DNA of 34,228 nt from Novosphingobium beihaiense (GCF_022832375.1 NZ_JALHLG010000045.1:1-34228), one strand, 5' to 3'; positions 7,931 to 16,357 are shown, numbered from the stretch's first letter. Program-made: numbers and translations. Notes: generated by a model from the letters alone, not told the origin.

Positions 7931-9760
7931 ATGAAGTATCTGTTTCTGCTGGGCACGGCGATGACCGTGGCCACCCCCGCGATGGCGGACGATGCGGCCG
8001 GGGAAGGGCTGGATCCCATCGTCGTCACTGCCACGCGCGAACCTACGCCGGTCACGCAGATCGGCCAGTCGGTCAGTGTCATCACCCGCGACGATATCGA
8101 GCGCACTCAGGCCACCACGGCCATCGACGTGCTCGCGCGCCTGCCGGGCGTCGCGGTTTCGCCTTCGGGCGGTTTCGGCCAGCCTGCCAGCGTCTTCATC
8201 CGCGGCGCGGACAATGCCCAGACGCTGGTGCTGATTGACGGCGTGCCGGTGAACGATCCGGGCGACGTCGGCGGCGGCTTCAATTACGGCGCGCTCACCG
8301 TGGGTCAGTTCGACCGGGTGGAAGTGGTGCGCGGCGCTTCGGGCGTGCTGTGGGGCAGCCGTGCGATCGGCGGCGTCATCAATTTCATTACCGCGCGCCC
8401 CACCGATCAATGGACCGGCCGCGCGCAGGCCGAATATGGCTGGCGCGACCGGCGGCAGGTGAGCGGCTCGGCGATGGGCATGCTGGGGCCGGTCGGCCTC
8501 ACGCTGGGCGGCCAGTGGATGAAGGGCGATGGCTATTCGGCCTTCGACGAGCGGCTGGGCGGCACCGAGAAGGACGGTTTCGAAAGCAAGGCCGCCCATG
8601 GCCGCGCGCAAGTGGAACTGGTCGAGGGCCTTACCGCCGACGTGGGCGGCTACTGGACCAAGGCCAATTACGACTACGACAACACCGGCGCCGATGCGCT
8701 GAACGTGGGGCTCAAGCGCGATGCGCTGGGCTATGCGAACGTGCGCTATTCGGGCCTCGATAACCGCCTGAACGCGCGGCTGGGCTATGGCCTTACCGAT
8801 ACCCGCCGCATTTCCGACGATGCCGTGTTCGGCCCATACGAGACCAATGGCCGCGTCGAGCGCGTCGAAGGGCAGGTCTCGTTTGCGCCGGTGGAGATGG
8901 CCTCGATCCTGATCGGCGCCGAGACCGAAAAGCAGAAGTTCGACGACAACTACGGTTCGAAGGACTCCACGTCGATCGACAGCATCTATGGCAACCTGAC
9001 GCTGCGCCCGCTGGCCGGGCTGACGCTCAATGGCGGTCTGCGCTACGACGACAATTCGGACTTCGGCCACAAGACTACTTTCGCTGCCAATGGCGCCTGG
9101 GTGATCGGCGAGGGCGATGAGGCGCCGGTGCTGCGGGCCAGCTATGGCGAGGGTTTCAAGGCGCCTTCGCTCTATCAGCTCTACACAAATGCCGGGTTCC
9201 GCGCGCTCGATCCGGAGACCTCGAAGGGCTGGGATGTGAGTGTGGAACAACCGTTCGCCGCAGGCACGGGGCGCTTCACCGTCACTTACTTCGACCGGAA
9301 GACGAAGAACCTGATCGACTACGATCTCGCTAACTGGAACTACTACAATGTCGGCCGGGCCCGCGCTCAGGGGCTGGAACTGGGCATGCAAGTGGTTAAC
9401 TGGCAGGGCTTCGACGTCAATCTGGCCTATACCTACCTCGATGCCAAAGACCGGGACAGTGGCGCGCGGCTGGCCCGGCGGCCGCGGAGCAGCTTTTATG
9501 CCAGTCTGGACAAGAGCTGGGATCTCGGCTTGAAGCTCGGCGCGGATTTGCGTGTAGGCGGCGGGCGCTATGACGATACGGCCAATACGGCCTATCTGGA
9601 TGGCCATGCCATTGTTGGGGTGCGCGGGTCCTATTCGGTGACGCAGAATGTCGAGGTCTATGGCCGCGTGGAAAACCTGTTCGACGAACATTACGAGGTC
9701 GTGCGCACATATGGCACGCCGGGACGCGCGGCTTACGCCGGTATCCGGGTGAAGATTTGA
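7931..9760 (+). CDS. btuB: TonB-dependent vitamin B12 outer-membrane receptor
   Basis: Outer-membrane receptor that takes up cobalamin using TonB energy. The ATG at 7931 has an excellent GGAGG 6 nt upstream. The same frame is open back to 7556, but that part is the riboswitch. The product is 609 aa with a signal peptide (residues 1-19, ending PAMA), a TonB box DPIVVTATR (28-36), a plug domain (SVITRDDIERTQATTAIDVL through VLWGSRAIGGVINFIT) and a 22-strand-type barrel. It ends in an aromatic/hydrophobic terminal strand (YAGIRVKI). The cobalamin riboswitch and the ABC transporter genes behind it identify the substrate. Confidence 0.95.
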   Translation: MKYLFLLGTAMTVATPAMADDAAGEGLDPIVVTATREPTPVTQIGQSVSVITRDDIERTQATTAIDVLARLPGVAVSPSGGFGQPASVFIRGADNAQTLVLIDGVPVNDPGDVGGGFNYGALTVGQFDRVEVVRGASGVLWGSRAIGGVINFITARPTDQWTGRAQAEYGWRDRRQVSGSAMGMLGPVGLTLGGQWMKGDGYSAFDERLGGTEKDGFESKAAHGRAQVELVEGLTADVGGYWTKANYDYDNTGADALNVGLKRDALGYANVRYSGLDNRLNARLGYGLTDTRRISDDAVFGPYETNGRVERVEGQVSFAPVEMASILIGAETEKQKFDDNYGSKDSTSIDSIYGNLTLRPLAGLTLNGGLRYDDNSDFGHKTTFAANGAWVIGEGDEAPVLRASYGEGFKAPSLYQLYTNAGFRALDPETSKGWDVSVEQPFAAGTGRFTVTYFDRKTKNLIDYDLANWNYYNVGRARAQGLELGMQVVNWQGFDVNLAYTYLDAKDRDSGARLARRPRSSFYASLDKSWDLGLKLGADLRVGGGRYDDTANTAYLDGHAIVGVRGSYSVTQNVEVYGRVENLFDEHYEVVRTYGTPGRAAYAGIRVKI

Positions 9761-9779
9761 CGCCAGACCATCCAAAGTT

Positions 9780-9806
9780 CCTCCCCGCTGCTTGGCTGCG
9801 GGGAGG
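9780..9806 (+). repeat. Stem-loop in the btuB-btuF spacer (REP-like)
   Basis: CCTCCCCGC and GCGGGGAGG form a perfect 9-bp stem around a 9-nt loop. The same CCTCCCC/GGGGAGG signature recurs at 23483, 25571 and 33707, so it is probably a member of a small palindromic repeat family. Its right arm contains GGGGAGG, which could act as the btuF ribosome site and would then be masked when the stem forms. Confidence 0.65.
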
Positions 9807-9819
9807 TGCGCTGTTCCGG

Positions 9820-10704
9820 ATGCGCCGGAACAGCGGCAGGATATCCATGTTGATTGCGCCTGTGCTGGGGATGCTGCTGGCCTCCTGTTCGCAGGCGCCG
9901 CTGCCGGGCGTGTCCGGCCGGACCGGGGCTGAGGCCGGGGGCGGTCAGCCGTCCATTGTTTCGCTCAACCCCTGCACCGATGCGATCCTGGCCGAAGTGA
10001 CCGTGCCGGGGCAGCTTCTGGCCATTTCGCACTACAGTCAGGACCCGGCCTCCAGCTCGATGGACCCCGGTCTGGCGCGCCGCTTTCAGGCGACGTCGGG
10101 CGCGGTGGAGGAAGTGGCCGCGCTGGCACCCGATGTGGTGGTTGCGGGCAGTTTCCTGCCACCCGCGACGCAGCAGGCGCTGCGCGATCTGGGCATGCGC
10201 GTGGTGACGTTCCCGATCCCCGCGAACGTGCCAGCCGCCGAACAGCAAGTCCGTGATCTCGCCGCGCTGGCCGGAAACGCCCCTGCCGGGAACGCGCTGG
10301 TGCAGCGCATAGAGACGGCGCTGGCCCAAAGCGCGCCTCCCGCGGGAGCCGCGCCGCTGCCGGCGCTGATGTGGGAATCGGGCGGGATCGTCGCGGGCAA
10401 CGATACGCTGATCGCGGACCTGCTCGGCCGTTCCGGTTTCTCCAACGGGGTTGCCGCGCGCGGGCTGTCGCAGGCCGATTACCTGCCGCTCGAACGCGTG
10501 CTCGCCAATCCGCCCAAGGTCATTTTCGCGGTCGGCAATGCCCGTTCCAATCAGGACCACATGCTCTACCACCCGGCGCTCGACGCGCTGAAGGGCACTG
10601 CGCGCGTGCCGTTCGACAACGGGCTGCTGTGGTGCGGCGGCCCCACCATCCCGCGCGCGCTGGCGCGGCTGACGCATGTGCGGCGGGCTGTGGCGGGATC
10701 ATGA
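9820..10704 (+). CDS. btuF: Cobalamin ABC transporter substrate-binding lipoprotein
   Basis: Periplasmic B12-binding protein of the BtuF/helical-backbone metal-receptor family that delivers cobalamin to BtuCD. I chose the ATG at 9820 because it gives a good lipoprotein signal: a basic start (MRRNSGR), a hydrophobic core and the lipobox LASC with Cys23. The ATG at 9847 has a closer AGGA but loses the positive charges. The product is 294 aa. Seen: SIVSLNPCTDAIL at the start of the first lobe, EEVAALAPDVVVAGSF, and LWCGGPTIPRALARLTHV at the end, typical of the family. Its stop overlaps the btuC start (ATGA at 10701). Lipid anchoring in a Gram-negative host suggests attachment to the inner or outer membrane. 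Confidence 0.88.
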   Translation: MRRNSGRISMLIAPVLGMLLASCSQAPLPGVSGRTGAEAGGGQPSIVSLNPCTDAILAEVTVPGQLLAISHYSQDPASSSMDPGLARRFQATSGAVEEVAALAPDVVVAGSFLPPATQQALRDLGMRVVTFPIPANVPAAEQQVRDLAALAGNAPAGNALVQRIETALAQSAPPAGAAPLPALMWESGGIVAGNDTLIADLLGRSGFSNGVAARGLSQADYLPLERVLANPPKVIFAVGNARSNQDHMLYHPALDALKGTARVPFDNGLLWCGGPTIPRALARLTHVRRAVAGS

Positions 10705-11666
10705 ACCGCCGTCTCATACTACTGCTGCTGGCCGCGCTGGCCCTGGCCGTGCCGCTGTCGCTGCTGGCGGGGCGCGTCTGGATCAATCCCTTCGTGCCGC
10801 ACACGCAGAACGCTGCACTGATCCTGATGCAGTTGCGCTTGCCGCGCGCGGTGCTGGCGCTGGTGCTGGGGGCCGGGCTGGGTGCTGCGGGCGCGGCGAT
10901 GCAGGGGTTTCTGCGCAATCCGCTGGCGGACCCGGGCCTGTTCGGCATCGCCCCGGGCGCGGCGCTGGGCGCGGTGCTCAGTTTCTGGACCGGTTATGCC
11001 GCCACGCCTTGGGTGCTGCCGCTTTTCGCGCTGGCGGGCGCGGGCGGAGCCATGGGGCTGCTGGCGCTGATCGCCGGGCGCGAAGGCGGCATTGCCCTGT
11101 TCACGCTTTCCGGCCTGATGCTCTCCAGTCTGACCGGCGCGTTGATGAGCCTTGCCATCAGCCTGTCTCCCACCCCGTTCGCCATGAGTGAGATCGTCAC
11201 CTGGCTGATGGGCGCGGTGGCCGACCGCTCCTGGCGCGAAGTCTGGATCGCGGCGCCGTTCACGCTGGCCGGGATCGGCGTGCTGATCGCGGCCGGGCGC
11301 AGTCTTGACGCGCTGGCGCTGGGCGAAGCGGCGGCGCGCTCGCTGGGCGTCGATCCCCGCCAGTTGCAGGCGCTGATGATCTTCGGGATCGGATTGACCG
11401 TGGGAGCGAGTGTGGCGGTGGCGGGGATTATCAGCTTCGTCGGGCTGATGGTGCCGCACATGGTGCGCCCGTTGACGGACCGGCGCCCCAGCTCGCTGAT
11501 CGTGCCGAGCGCGCTGGCAGGCGCGTTGCTGCTGCTGGCGGCGGACTGCCTGTGCCGGGTGATGCCGCTGCGCGGCGGCGAACTGAGGCTGGGCATTGCG
11601 CTTGCACTGCTGGGCGCGCCGTTCTTCCTGCGTCTGCTGCTGCGTATGCGCAGGGGGCTGATATGA
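10701..11666 (+). CDS. btuC: Cobalamin ABC transporter permease
   Basis: Inner-membrane permease of the FecCD/BtuC family, 321 aa, with about nine or ten hydrophobic segments. Family landmarks are LRLPRAVLALVLGAGLGAAG, AAMQGFLRNPLADPGLFGIAPGA near residue 70, LGVDPRQLQALMIFGIGLTVGASVAVAGIISFVGLMVPHMVRP in the region that contacts the ATPase, and an RGGELRLGIALALLGAPFFL ending. The ATG at 10701 overlaps the btuF stop and the stop overlaps the btuD start, so translation is coupled. Siderophore permeases share this fold; the riboswitch and btuB make cobalamin the likely substrate. Confidence 0.93.
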   Translation: MNRRLILLLLAALALAVPLSLLAGRVWINPFVPHTQNAALILMQLRLPRAVLALVLGAGLGAAGAAMQGFLRNPLADPGLFGIAPGAALGAVLSFWTGYAATPWVLPLFALAGAGGAMGLLALIAGREGGIALFTLSGLMLSSLTGALMSLAISLSPTPFAMSEIVTWLMGAVADRSWREVWIAAPFTLAGIGVLIAAGRSLDALALGEAAARSLGVDPRQLQALMIFGIGLTVGASVAVAGIISFVGLMVPHMVRPLTDRRPSSLIVPSALAGALLLLAADCLCRVMPLRGGELRLGIALALLGAPFFLRLLLRMRRGLI

Positions 11667-12403
11667 GCCTGCAGACGCTCGATCTGGGCGTGGACGCGCG
11701 CATCGCGGGGCTGACGCTGACTTTCCACCTGGGCGAAGTGACCGCGATCTGCGGGCCCAATGGCGCGGGCAAGTCCACGCTGCTGTCCTGCCTTGCCGGG
11801 CTGGTGCCGCCCGATACGGGGCATATCGCATTCGGCGGAAAGCCGATGGAGAGCCTGCGCCATGACGTTCGCGCGCGTGCCATCGGCTATCTGCCGCAAT
11901 CGCCCGAAGTGGCCTGGGATCTCTCGGTGGAAGTGCTGGTCGCTCTGGGACGGCTGCCCTGGCGTAATGCGGGGCGCGGTGAGGCGCAGGCCGCCGTCGA
12001 TGAGGCGATCGCGGCAATGGACCTCGATGCCTTCCGCCACCGCCGCGTTTCGCAGCTTTCGGGCGGCGAGCGCGCACGGGCGCTGATGGCGCGGGTGCTG
12101 GCGACGGAGCCGAGCTGGCTGCTGGCCGACGAGCCACTGGCCAGCCTCGACCTCGCGCATGCCGCCTCGCTCGTCCGCCGCTTCCGCGAGCAGTCGGACC
12201 TGGGGCGCGGGGTCGTGCTGGTGCTGCACGATCTGGCGATGGCGATGAACCACGCGGACCGGGTGATCGTGCTCGACAAGGGCAGCCTCGCCGCCGACGG
12301 CGCCCCCGAATTCGCGCTCGGCTCCGAAGTGGTTGAACGGGTCTGGGGCTGCCCCGCCCGCTGGGTGGGCGAACCGGGCGCCCGCGCGCTGTCGGTGGGT
12401 TAG
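11663..12403 (+). CDS. btuD: Cobalamin ABC transporter ATP-binding protein
   Basis: ATPase driving BtuC, 246 aa. All ABC motifs are present: Walker A GPNGAGKST (about residues 31-39), a Q-loop region in GYLPQSPEVAWDL, signature LSGGERAR, Walker B LLADEPLASLD and H-loop VLVLHD. It starts at the ATG at 11663, overlapping the btuC stop (ATGA). It is the last gene of the riboswitch-controlled operon; the next gene converges on it with a 17-bp gap that holds no clear terminator. No cobalamin biosynthesis gene is linked, consistent with an import and salvage locus. Confidence 0.94.
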   Translation: MSLQTLDLGVDARIAGLTLTFHLGEVTAICGPNGAGKSTLLSCLAGLVPPDTGHIAFGGKPMESLRHDVRARAIGYLPQSPEVAWDLSVEVLVALGRLPWRNAGRGEAQAAVDEAIAAMDLDAFRHRRVSQLSGGERARALMARVLATEPSWLLADEPLASLDLAHAASLVRRFREQSDLGRGVVLVLHDLAMAMNHADRVIVLDKGSLAADGAPEFALGSEVVERVWGCPARWVGEPGARALSVG

Positions 12404-12420
12404 ATCGGCCGAAAAGCGCT

Positions 12421-13032
12421 TTAGGCGCGCCGCAGCCGGATCGATAACGCGATCAGGAATACACCGGACATCAGAGCGTAGAAACCGATAAGCCAGGCCA
12501 CGGTCAGCAGCGTGACGCCGGGGTGGGCCCACAGGATGTAGATCAGCGCCGCGCCCAGAACGATGGCACTGGCGCCCAGCAGAGCCAGCACCCATTCCCC
12601 TTCCATCTCCTTGCGCAGGCGGATGGCTGCCGCGATCTGGCCAATGCCGGTTGTCAGATAGAACGCGGCCATGATGGCCACGAGCAGGAAGGCATAGGCC
12701 ATCGTGCTTGTCAGCGGCCAGAGCACGAACAGCACTCCGACGGCTATTCCCGTCAGCCCGTTAAAGATAAGCGCGCCCCAGCGTTCGCGGTGATGGCGGG
12801 CGCCGCGCAATCCGCTGATCAGGGAGAACAGCCCGTCCGCAAAGGTGAAGGCGGCAAATACGAGCGCGGCGGCCAGAACGGCGGTTCCGGGCAGAAGCAG
12901 CGCGGTAATGCCGAACAGGATGGCCAGCACGCCGCGCACCAGAAACCAGCCGGAATTGTGGTGCGGCAGCCAGAACAAGTCCCATTCGGGCAGTGGCGTA
13001 TCGGGGAACGGCTGGGCTGGCGCGTTTGCCAT
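12421..13032 (-). CDS. HdeD-family (DUF308) integral membrane protein
   Basis: 203 aa from the ATG at 13032 (MANAPAQPFPDTP), with GGAG 8-9 nt upstream. After a short hydrophilic N terminus there are six hydrophobic segments in three pairs. The first is WFLVRGVLAILFGITALLLPG and the last is LLTVAWLIGFYALMSGVFLI. The spacing and the FGITALLLPG and G-rich loop pattern are those of HdeD/DUF308 proteins. In E. coli HdeD is linked to acid resistance at high cell density; in alphaproteobacteria the role is not established. It lies alone between the convergent btuD and the upstream M3 peptidase gene. Confidence 0.8.
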   Translation of the reverse strand: MANAPAQPFPDTPLPEWDLFWLPHHNSGWFLVRGVLAILFGITALLLPGTAVLAAALVFAAFTFADGLFSLISGLRGARHHRERWGALIFNGLTGIAVGVLFVLWPLTSTMAYAFLLVAIMAAFYLTTGIGQIAAAIRLRKEMEGEWVLALLGASAIVLGAALIYILWAHPGVTLLTVAWLIGFYALMSGVFLIALSIRLRRA

Positions 13033-13102
13033 GATCAAATCTCCATCGGACTTGCCATTGTTGAGATTGCACCCGCCCTGTCCCTGTGGCCGCAACGAAT
13101 GA

Positions 13103-13148
13103 CCCGCCGCCTTGGTTCCCGGAGGAGCCCATGGCGGCGGGCCGTTTT
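13103..13148 (+). terminator. Terminator-like hairpin with its T tract on the plus strand
   Basis: CCCGCCGCC pairs with GGCGGCGGG around an inner GGTTCC/GGAGCC stem, followed on the plus strand by CCGTTTTT. The adjacent genes are both on minus, where the hairpin has no T tract behind it, so the orientation is unexpected. It may still end or pause the peptidase transcript as a plain stem. Confidence 0.4.
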
Positions 13149-13187
13149 TGCTGCAATGCTGGAGCGCCTGTTTGCGGCGCGTGCGGT

Positions 13188-15350
13188 TTACTCGCCGCCG
13201 GTCAGCCCGCGCGCTTCGAGCATCGGTTCAAGCCGCGGATCGTGGCCGGTGAAGTTGCGGTACATCACCGAATAGTCCTTGCTGTGGCCCTGGCCCAGGA
13301 AGGTGGCGCGGATGTGGTCGCCGTTGGCGCGGGTCATGCCGCCGTGCTTTTCCACCCAGTCCCAGCCGTCGTGCGCGAGCATTTCGGTCCAGTTGTAGGC
13401 ATAATAACCCGCCGAATAGCCGTTGCTCCAGATGTGCCGGAAATAGGGCGTGCGGTAGCGCGGCGGGATCATCGCGGTGTGCAGGCCTTCCGCCTTCATC
13501 GCCGCCAGCGCCTTGGCCTCGAAAGCCAGCGGCGGCTGGGTGGCCTGCTGCGGGGTCAGCGTGTGCCAGTCCATGTCGAGCATGGAGGCTTCCAGCAGCT
13601 CGCCGAAGGACAGGCCCTGATTCCACTTCGCCGCCGCCTGGATCTTCTGCATCAGCGCGGCGGGGATCGTCTCGCCCGTCTTCTCGTTCTTCGCGAAGTG
13701 CTGCAGCACGGCGGGAACCGTGGCGAAGTTCTCGTTGAACTGGCTGGGGAACTCCACGAAATCGCGCGCCGTGTTGGTGCCCGAGAGCGAGGGGTACTTC
13801 TGACTGGCGAACATGCCGTGCAGGGCATGGCCGAACTCGTGGAACATCGTCGTCACGTCATCCCAGGTGGCGAGCGGCGGCTGGCCGTTGGCGGGCGGGG
13901 TGATGTTGAGCGTGTTGAACACGACCGGCTTGTTGCCCAGCAGGTCGGATTGCTCGACGAAGTTGCCCATCCAGGCGCCGCCCTGCTTGTTGGGGCGGGC
14001 ATAGGGATCGAAATAGAACAGCGCGAGCGGGCTGCCGTCCTTGTCGTAGACTTCGTAGACCCGCATCGAGGGGTGATAGACCGGCAGGTCCGTGCGGCGC
14101 TTGAAAGTGATGCCGTAAGTCTGCGTGGCGGCATAGAACACGCCGTTTTCCAGCGTGTTCCACACGTTGAAGTAGGGCTTGATCTGCGCATCGTCGAGAT
14201 CGTACTTCGCCTTGCGCACCTTCTCGGCATAGAAGCCCCAGTCCCACGGCTCCAGCTTGGCAATGCCGTCGGCTTTGGCCGCTTCGGTGAGGATCTTTTC
14301 CTCGCGCGACTGGGTGGCGCCGAGCGCGGGGACGAAGCCCTTCATGAATTCCGTGGCCTTGGCGGGCGTGTTGACCATGCGGTCGTACATCTGGAACGTC
14401 GCGAAGTTGGGCAGGCCGAGCAGTTCGGCTTTCTTCGCGCGCAGCACGGCCAGCTTGCTGACCACGCCGGTGGTGTCGTCCGCGCCGCTGGTGCAGCGCG
14501 TCACGCTGGCCTCGAACACTTTCTTGCGGCTTGCGCGATCAGTAAGCTGCGCCAGCGCGGGCTGCTGCGTGGTGTTGAGCAGAGCCAGCACGTACTTGCC
14601 GGGCATGCCTTTCGCTTCGGCGAGCTTGGCGGCGGCGGCGATATCGGCTTCGGGCAGACCGGCGAGCTGCTCCTTGCTGTCAAACACCGGCGCGGCGGCA
14701 TCGGTGCCTGCGGTCAGCTTCTGCGAGAACTGCGTCTCCAGTCCGGCGATCTGCTGGTTGATCTGCTTGAGCTTCGCCTTCTGCGCCGCGTCCAGCTCGG
14801 CGCCGCGGTGCACGAACTTGGCATAGGTGGTCTTGAGCAGCATCGCATCCTCGCCGGTCAGGGCCTTGCCCTCGGCGCTGTCATGCACGGCCTTCACACG
14901 CTTGAAGAGCTTGTCGTTGAGATAGATCTCGTCGTTCAGTGCGGTGAGCTTGGGGGACGTCGCGGTGTCGGTGGCATCGAGCGTGTCGTTGGTGTTGGCG
15001 CTCACCAGCTGGTCGAACACGCTTTCCACGCGCGAGAGCAGGGTTCCCGCGCGCTCCATGGCGACGACGGTGTTTTCGAACGTCGGCTTGGCCGGATTGC
15101 CGGCGATGGCTGCGATCTCGGCGCGCTTGGCGGCGATCCCGGCCTTGAGCGCGGGCAGATAGTCGCTGTCCTTGATCGTGGCGAAATCGGGCGCGTGGAA
15201 CGGCAGGGTGCTCGCTTGCGCGAAGGGGCCATTGTAGGCAGGCGCGGCGGCCGTTTCGGCCTCAGCAGGCACGGTTGCGCCCGCGCCGCCCAGCGTGGCA
15301 GCAAGGGCGAACGGAGCGGCGGCGGCCATAAGCCGGATTTTCATTGTCAT
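13188..15350 (-). CDS. Exported M3-family zinc oligopeptidase (peptidyl-dipeptidase Dcp type)
   Basis: Thimet-oligopeptidase-clan metallopeptidase, 720 aa from the ATG at 15350 (a second ATG at 15344 is equally possible; GGAG precedes both). An N-terminal signal peptide (MAAAAPFALAATLGGAGATVPAEA) suggests periplasmic action. The zinc motif HEFGH is at residues 504-508 (TTMFHEFGHALHGMF). The family tail YRTPYFRHIWSNGYSAGYYAYNWTEMLAHDGWDWV is present in the C-terminal half, with the Tyr/His pairs used for substrate binding. The helical N-terminal domain and the length match the Dcp/M3A group. Substrates are probably short peptides from protein turnover. Confidence 0.92.
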   Translation of the reverse strand: MTMKIRLMAAAAPFALAATLGGAGATVPAEAETAAAPAYNGPFAQASTLPFHAPDFATIKDSDYLPALKAGIAAKRAEIAAIAGNPAKPTFENTVVAMERAGTLLSRVESVFDQLVSANTNDTLDATDTATSPKLTALNDEIYLNDKLFKRVKAVHDSAEGKALTGEDAMLLKTTYAKFVHRGAELDAAQKAKLKQINQQIAGLETQFSQKLTAGTDAAAPVFDSKEQLAGLPEADIAAAAKLAEAKGMPGKYVLALLNTTQQPALAQLTDRASRKKVFEASVTRCTSGADDTTGVVSKLAVLRAKKAELLGLPNFATFQMYDRMVNTPAKATEFMKGFVPALGATQSREEKILTEAAKADGIAKLEPWDWGFYAEKVRKAKYDLDDAQIKPYFNVWNTLENGVFYAATQTYGITFKRRTDLPVYHPSMRVYEVYDKDGSPLALFYFDPYARPNKQGGAWMGNFVEQSDLLGNKPVVFNTLNITPPANGQPPLATWDDVTTMFHEFGHALHGMFASQKYPSLSGTNTARDFVEFPSQFNENFATVPAVLQHFAKNEKTGETIPAALMQKIQAAAKWNQGLSFGELLEASMLDMDWHTLTPQQATQPPLAFEAKALAAMKAEGLHTAMIPPRYRTPYFRHIWSNGYSAGYYAYNWTEMLAHDGWDWVEKHGGMTRANGDHIRATFLGQGHSKDYSVMYRNFTGHDPRLEPMLEARGLTGGE

Positions 15351-15593
15351 GCTCTCCAGGGGTGCGGCAGCCGGAATGGGGGAAGGGCGCAGCAAAAGAT
15401 GCGGCGCGGTGGGCTGCCGGAGTGGTCATGGGCGCCGTTTGAAACCGAGAATCCGCCGCTTTGCAAGGGGATGCACAGCGAATGCACGAGAGTTTCGCCA
15501 GATCGCGAGGCAGGCGCGGAAATGCAAAGCGGCAGCGATCCGGCGCGCAAACTTGTTACGCCCGGCGCTGCCGCGAAAAGGGGAAGAGGCGTG

Positions 15594-15758
15594 TCAGGGC
15601 TTGCAGAAGTGCCCGTTCATCCACACGCGCATTGCGGCACCTTCCGATTCCTTCTCCTCGCGCACGCGGTTCTCACGCTCGCGGTCGAAGATCAGCGACC
15701 CGGTTGCGTCATGCCCCCGGCGGCTGCGGCGGAAGGGGATTTCGGCTCCGATATTCAT
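15594..15758 (-). CDS. 54-residue charged protein of unknown function
   Basis: Starts at the ATG at 15758 (MNIGAEIPFRRSRRGHDATG) and ends in MRVWMNGHFCKP. It has a strong ribosome site (GAGGAGAGA) 4-5 nt upstream. The same frame is open upstream to 15989 but crosses the end of the Rrf2 gene, so only this part is likely to be translated. The product is rich in Arg/Glu with one Cys, and no signal peptide or membrane segment is seen. It follows the NsrR-like gene by 71 bp on the same strand. The ribosome site lies in a hairpin (15763-15780). I do not recognise the protein. Confidence 0.6.
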   Translation of the reverse strand: MNIGAEIPFRRSRRGHDATGSLIFDRERENRVREEKESEGAAMRVWMNGHFCKP

Positions 15759-15762
15759 GACA

Positions 15763-15780
15763 TCTCTCCTCTCGGAGAGA
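15763..15780 (-). promoter_or_regulatory. Hairpin that masks the ribosome binding site of the 54-residue gene
   Basis: In minus-strand RNA, TCTCTCC pairs with GGAGAGA around the loop GAGA. The right arm is the Shine-Dalgarno itself, 4 nt before the ATG at 15758. This resembles a small thermometer or protein-controlled translational switch. Confidence 0.5.
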
Positions 15781-15829
15781 AAACGCCGCAGGGCAGGCAA
15801 AAGTTCCCGGCCGGAGTGCCCAAATGGAG

Positions 15830-16252
15830 TCAGAGCGCCAGCATGGGCAGGCGCGAGGCAGCTGCCGCATCGGCCAGCGTCTGCTTGTCGAGCTCGTCGA
15901 GGAAGGCTCCCATTGCGCGGTTGAGGATCGCCGTCAGCCCGCAAGTCTGGCGTAGCAGGCAATGTGTGCAGTCGGCCGGGGAAAGGCATGGCTCGGTCAG
16001 CCGCACGACATCGCCCAGGCGGATATCCTGCGCCGGTTTGCCCAGGCGGAAGCCGCCGCTGCGCCCGCGCACCGTTTCCAGCAGGCCCGCATTGGCGAGC
16101 AGGTTCACCACTTTCATCGCATGATTGCGCGAGATCGCGTGGGATTCGGCAACCTCGGCGATGGAAAGCAGGCCATCGGCATCCTTGTCCGCCAGCAGCG
16201 CGGCGTGAAGCAGGATGCGCAGGGCGTAATCGGTGTGCGCGGTCAGGCGCAA
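15830..16252 (-). CDS. nsrR: Rrf2-family iron-sulphur repressor, NsrR-like
   Basis: Winged-helix Rrf2 regulator, 140 aa. I chose the TTG at 16252 (MRLTAHTDYALR, the standard family N terminus) because GGAAGGA lies 8 nt upstream; ATG codons further up give atypical sequence. The HTH is around residues 27-60 (LLSIAEVAESHAISRNHAMKVVNLLANAG), with the wing GRSGGFRL. Cys89, Cys95, Cys98 and Cys104 (C-X5-C-X2-C-X5-C) can supply the Fe-S ligands, and Asp8 matches the fourth ligand known in Streptomyces NsrR. It diverges from a flavohaemoglobin-like globin, and two NsrR-type palindromes lie between them. This makes nitric oxide sensing more likely than the IscR role, though it is inferred. Confidence 0.87.
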   Translation of the reverse strand: MRLTAHTDYALRILLHAALLADKDADGLLSIAEVAESHAISRNHAMKVVNLLANAGLLETVRGRSGGFRLGKPAQDIRLGDVVRLTEPCLSPADCTHCLLRQTCGLTAILNRAMGAFLDELDKQTLADAAAASRLPMLAL

Positions 16253-16276
16253 AGGGCAGGTCCTTCCATGTGAATT

Positions 16277-16298
16277 ATGATGCATTCTATTTACATCT
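16277..16298. promoter_or_regulatory. NsrR-type operator A
   Basis: ATGATGCATTC-TATTTACATCT fits the known NsrR pattern of two ATGCATnT-like arms in inverted orientation; the right arm is weaker (TTTACAT). It overlaps the -35 element of the globin promoter and lies 25 bp before the repressor's own start. Confidence 0.65.
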
Positions 16299-16317
16299 TT
16301 TTGCGCGTGCGTATAGA
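16290..16317 (+). promoter_or_regulatory. Candidate promoter of the globin gene
   Basis: TTTACA (16290-16295), 16-nt spacer and TATAGA (16312-16317) put transcription start near 16324, giving a leader of about 35 nt. Operator A covers the -35 and operator B covers the -10 and start. Confidence 0.5.
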
Positions 16318-16335
16318 TGCATTCGAATCGCATCT
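16315..16335. promoter_or_regulatory. NsrR-type operator B (near-perfect palindrome)
   Basis: The 21-nt AGATGCATTCGAATCGCATCT is almost self-complementary and matches the NsrR consensus arms (AGATGCATT). It covers the -10/start region of the globin promoter, 22 bp before the globin ATG. Confidence 0.75.
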
Positions 16336-16357
16336 TTTATGGAAGAGGAGCTACGAC

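Noticed and set aside
7637..9775. 712-codon open frame on minus opposite btuB
   Set aside because: Antisense shadow of btuB, and it also crosses the riboswitch.
13086..16124. 1012-codon open frame on plus
   Set aside because: Runs antisense across the M3 peptidase and the 54-residue gene; low-complexity translation typical of an antisense frame.
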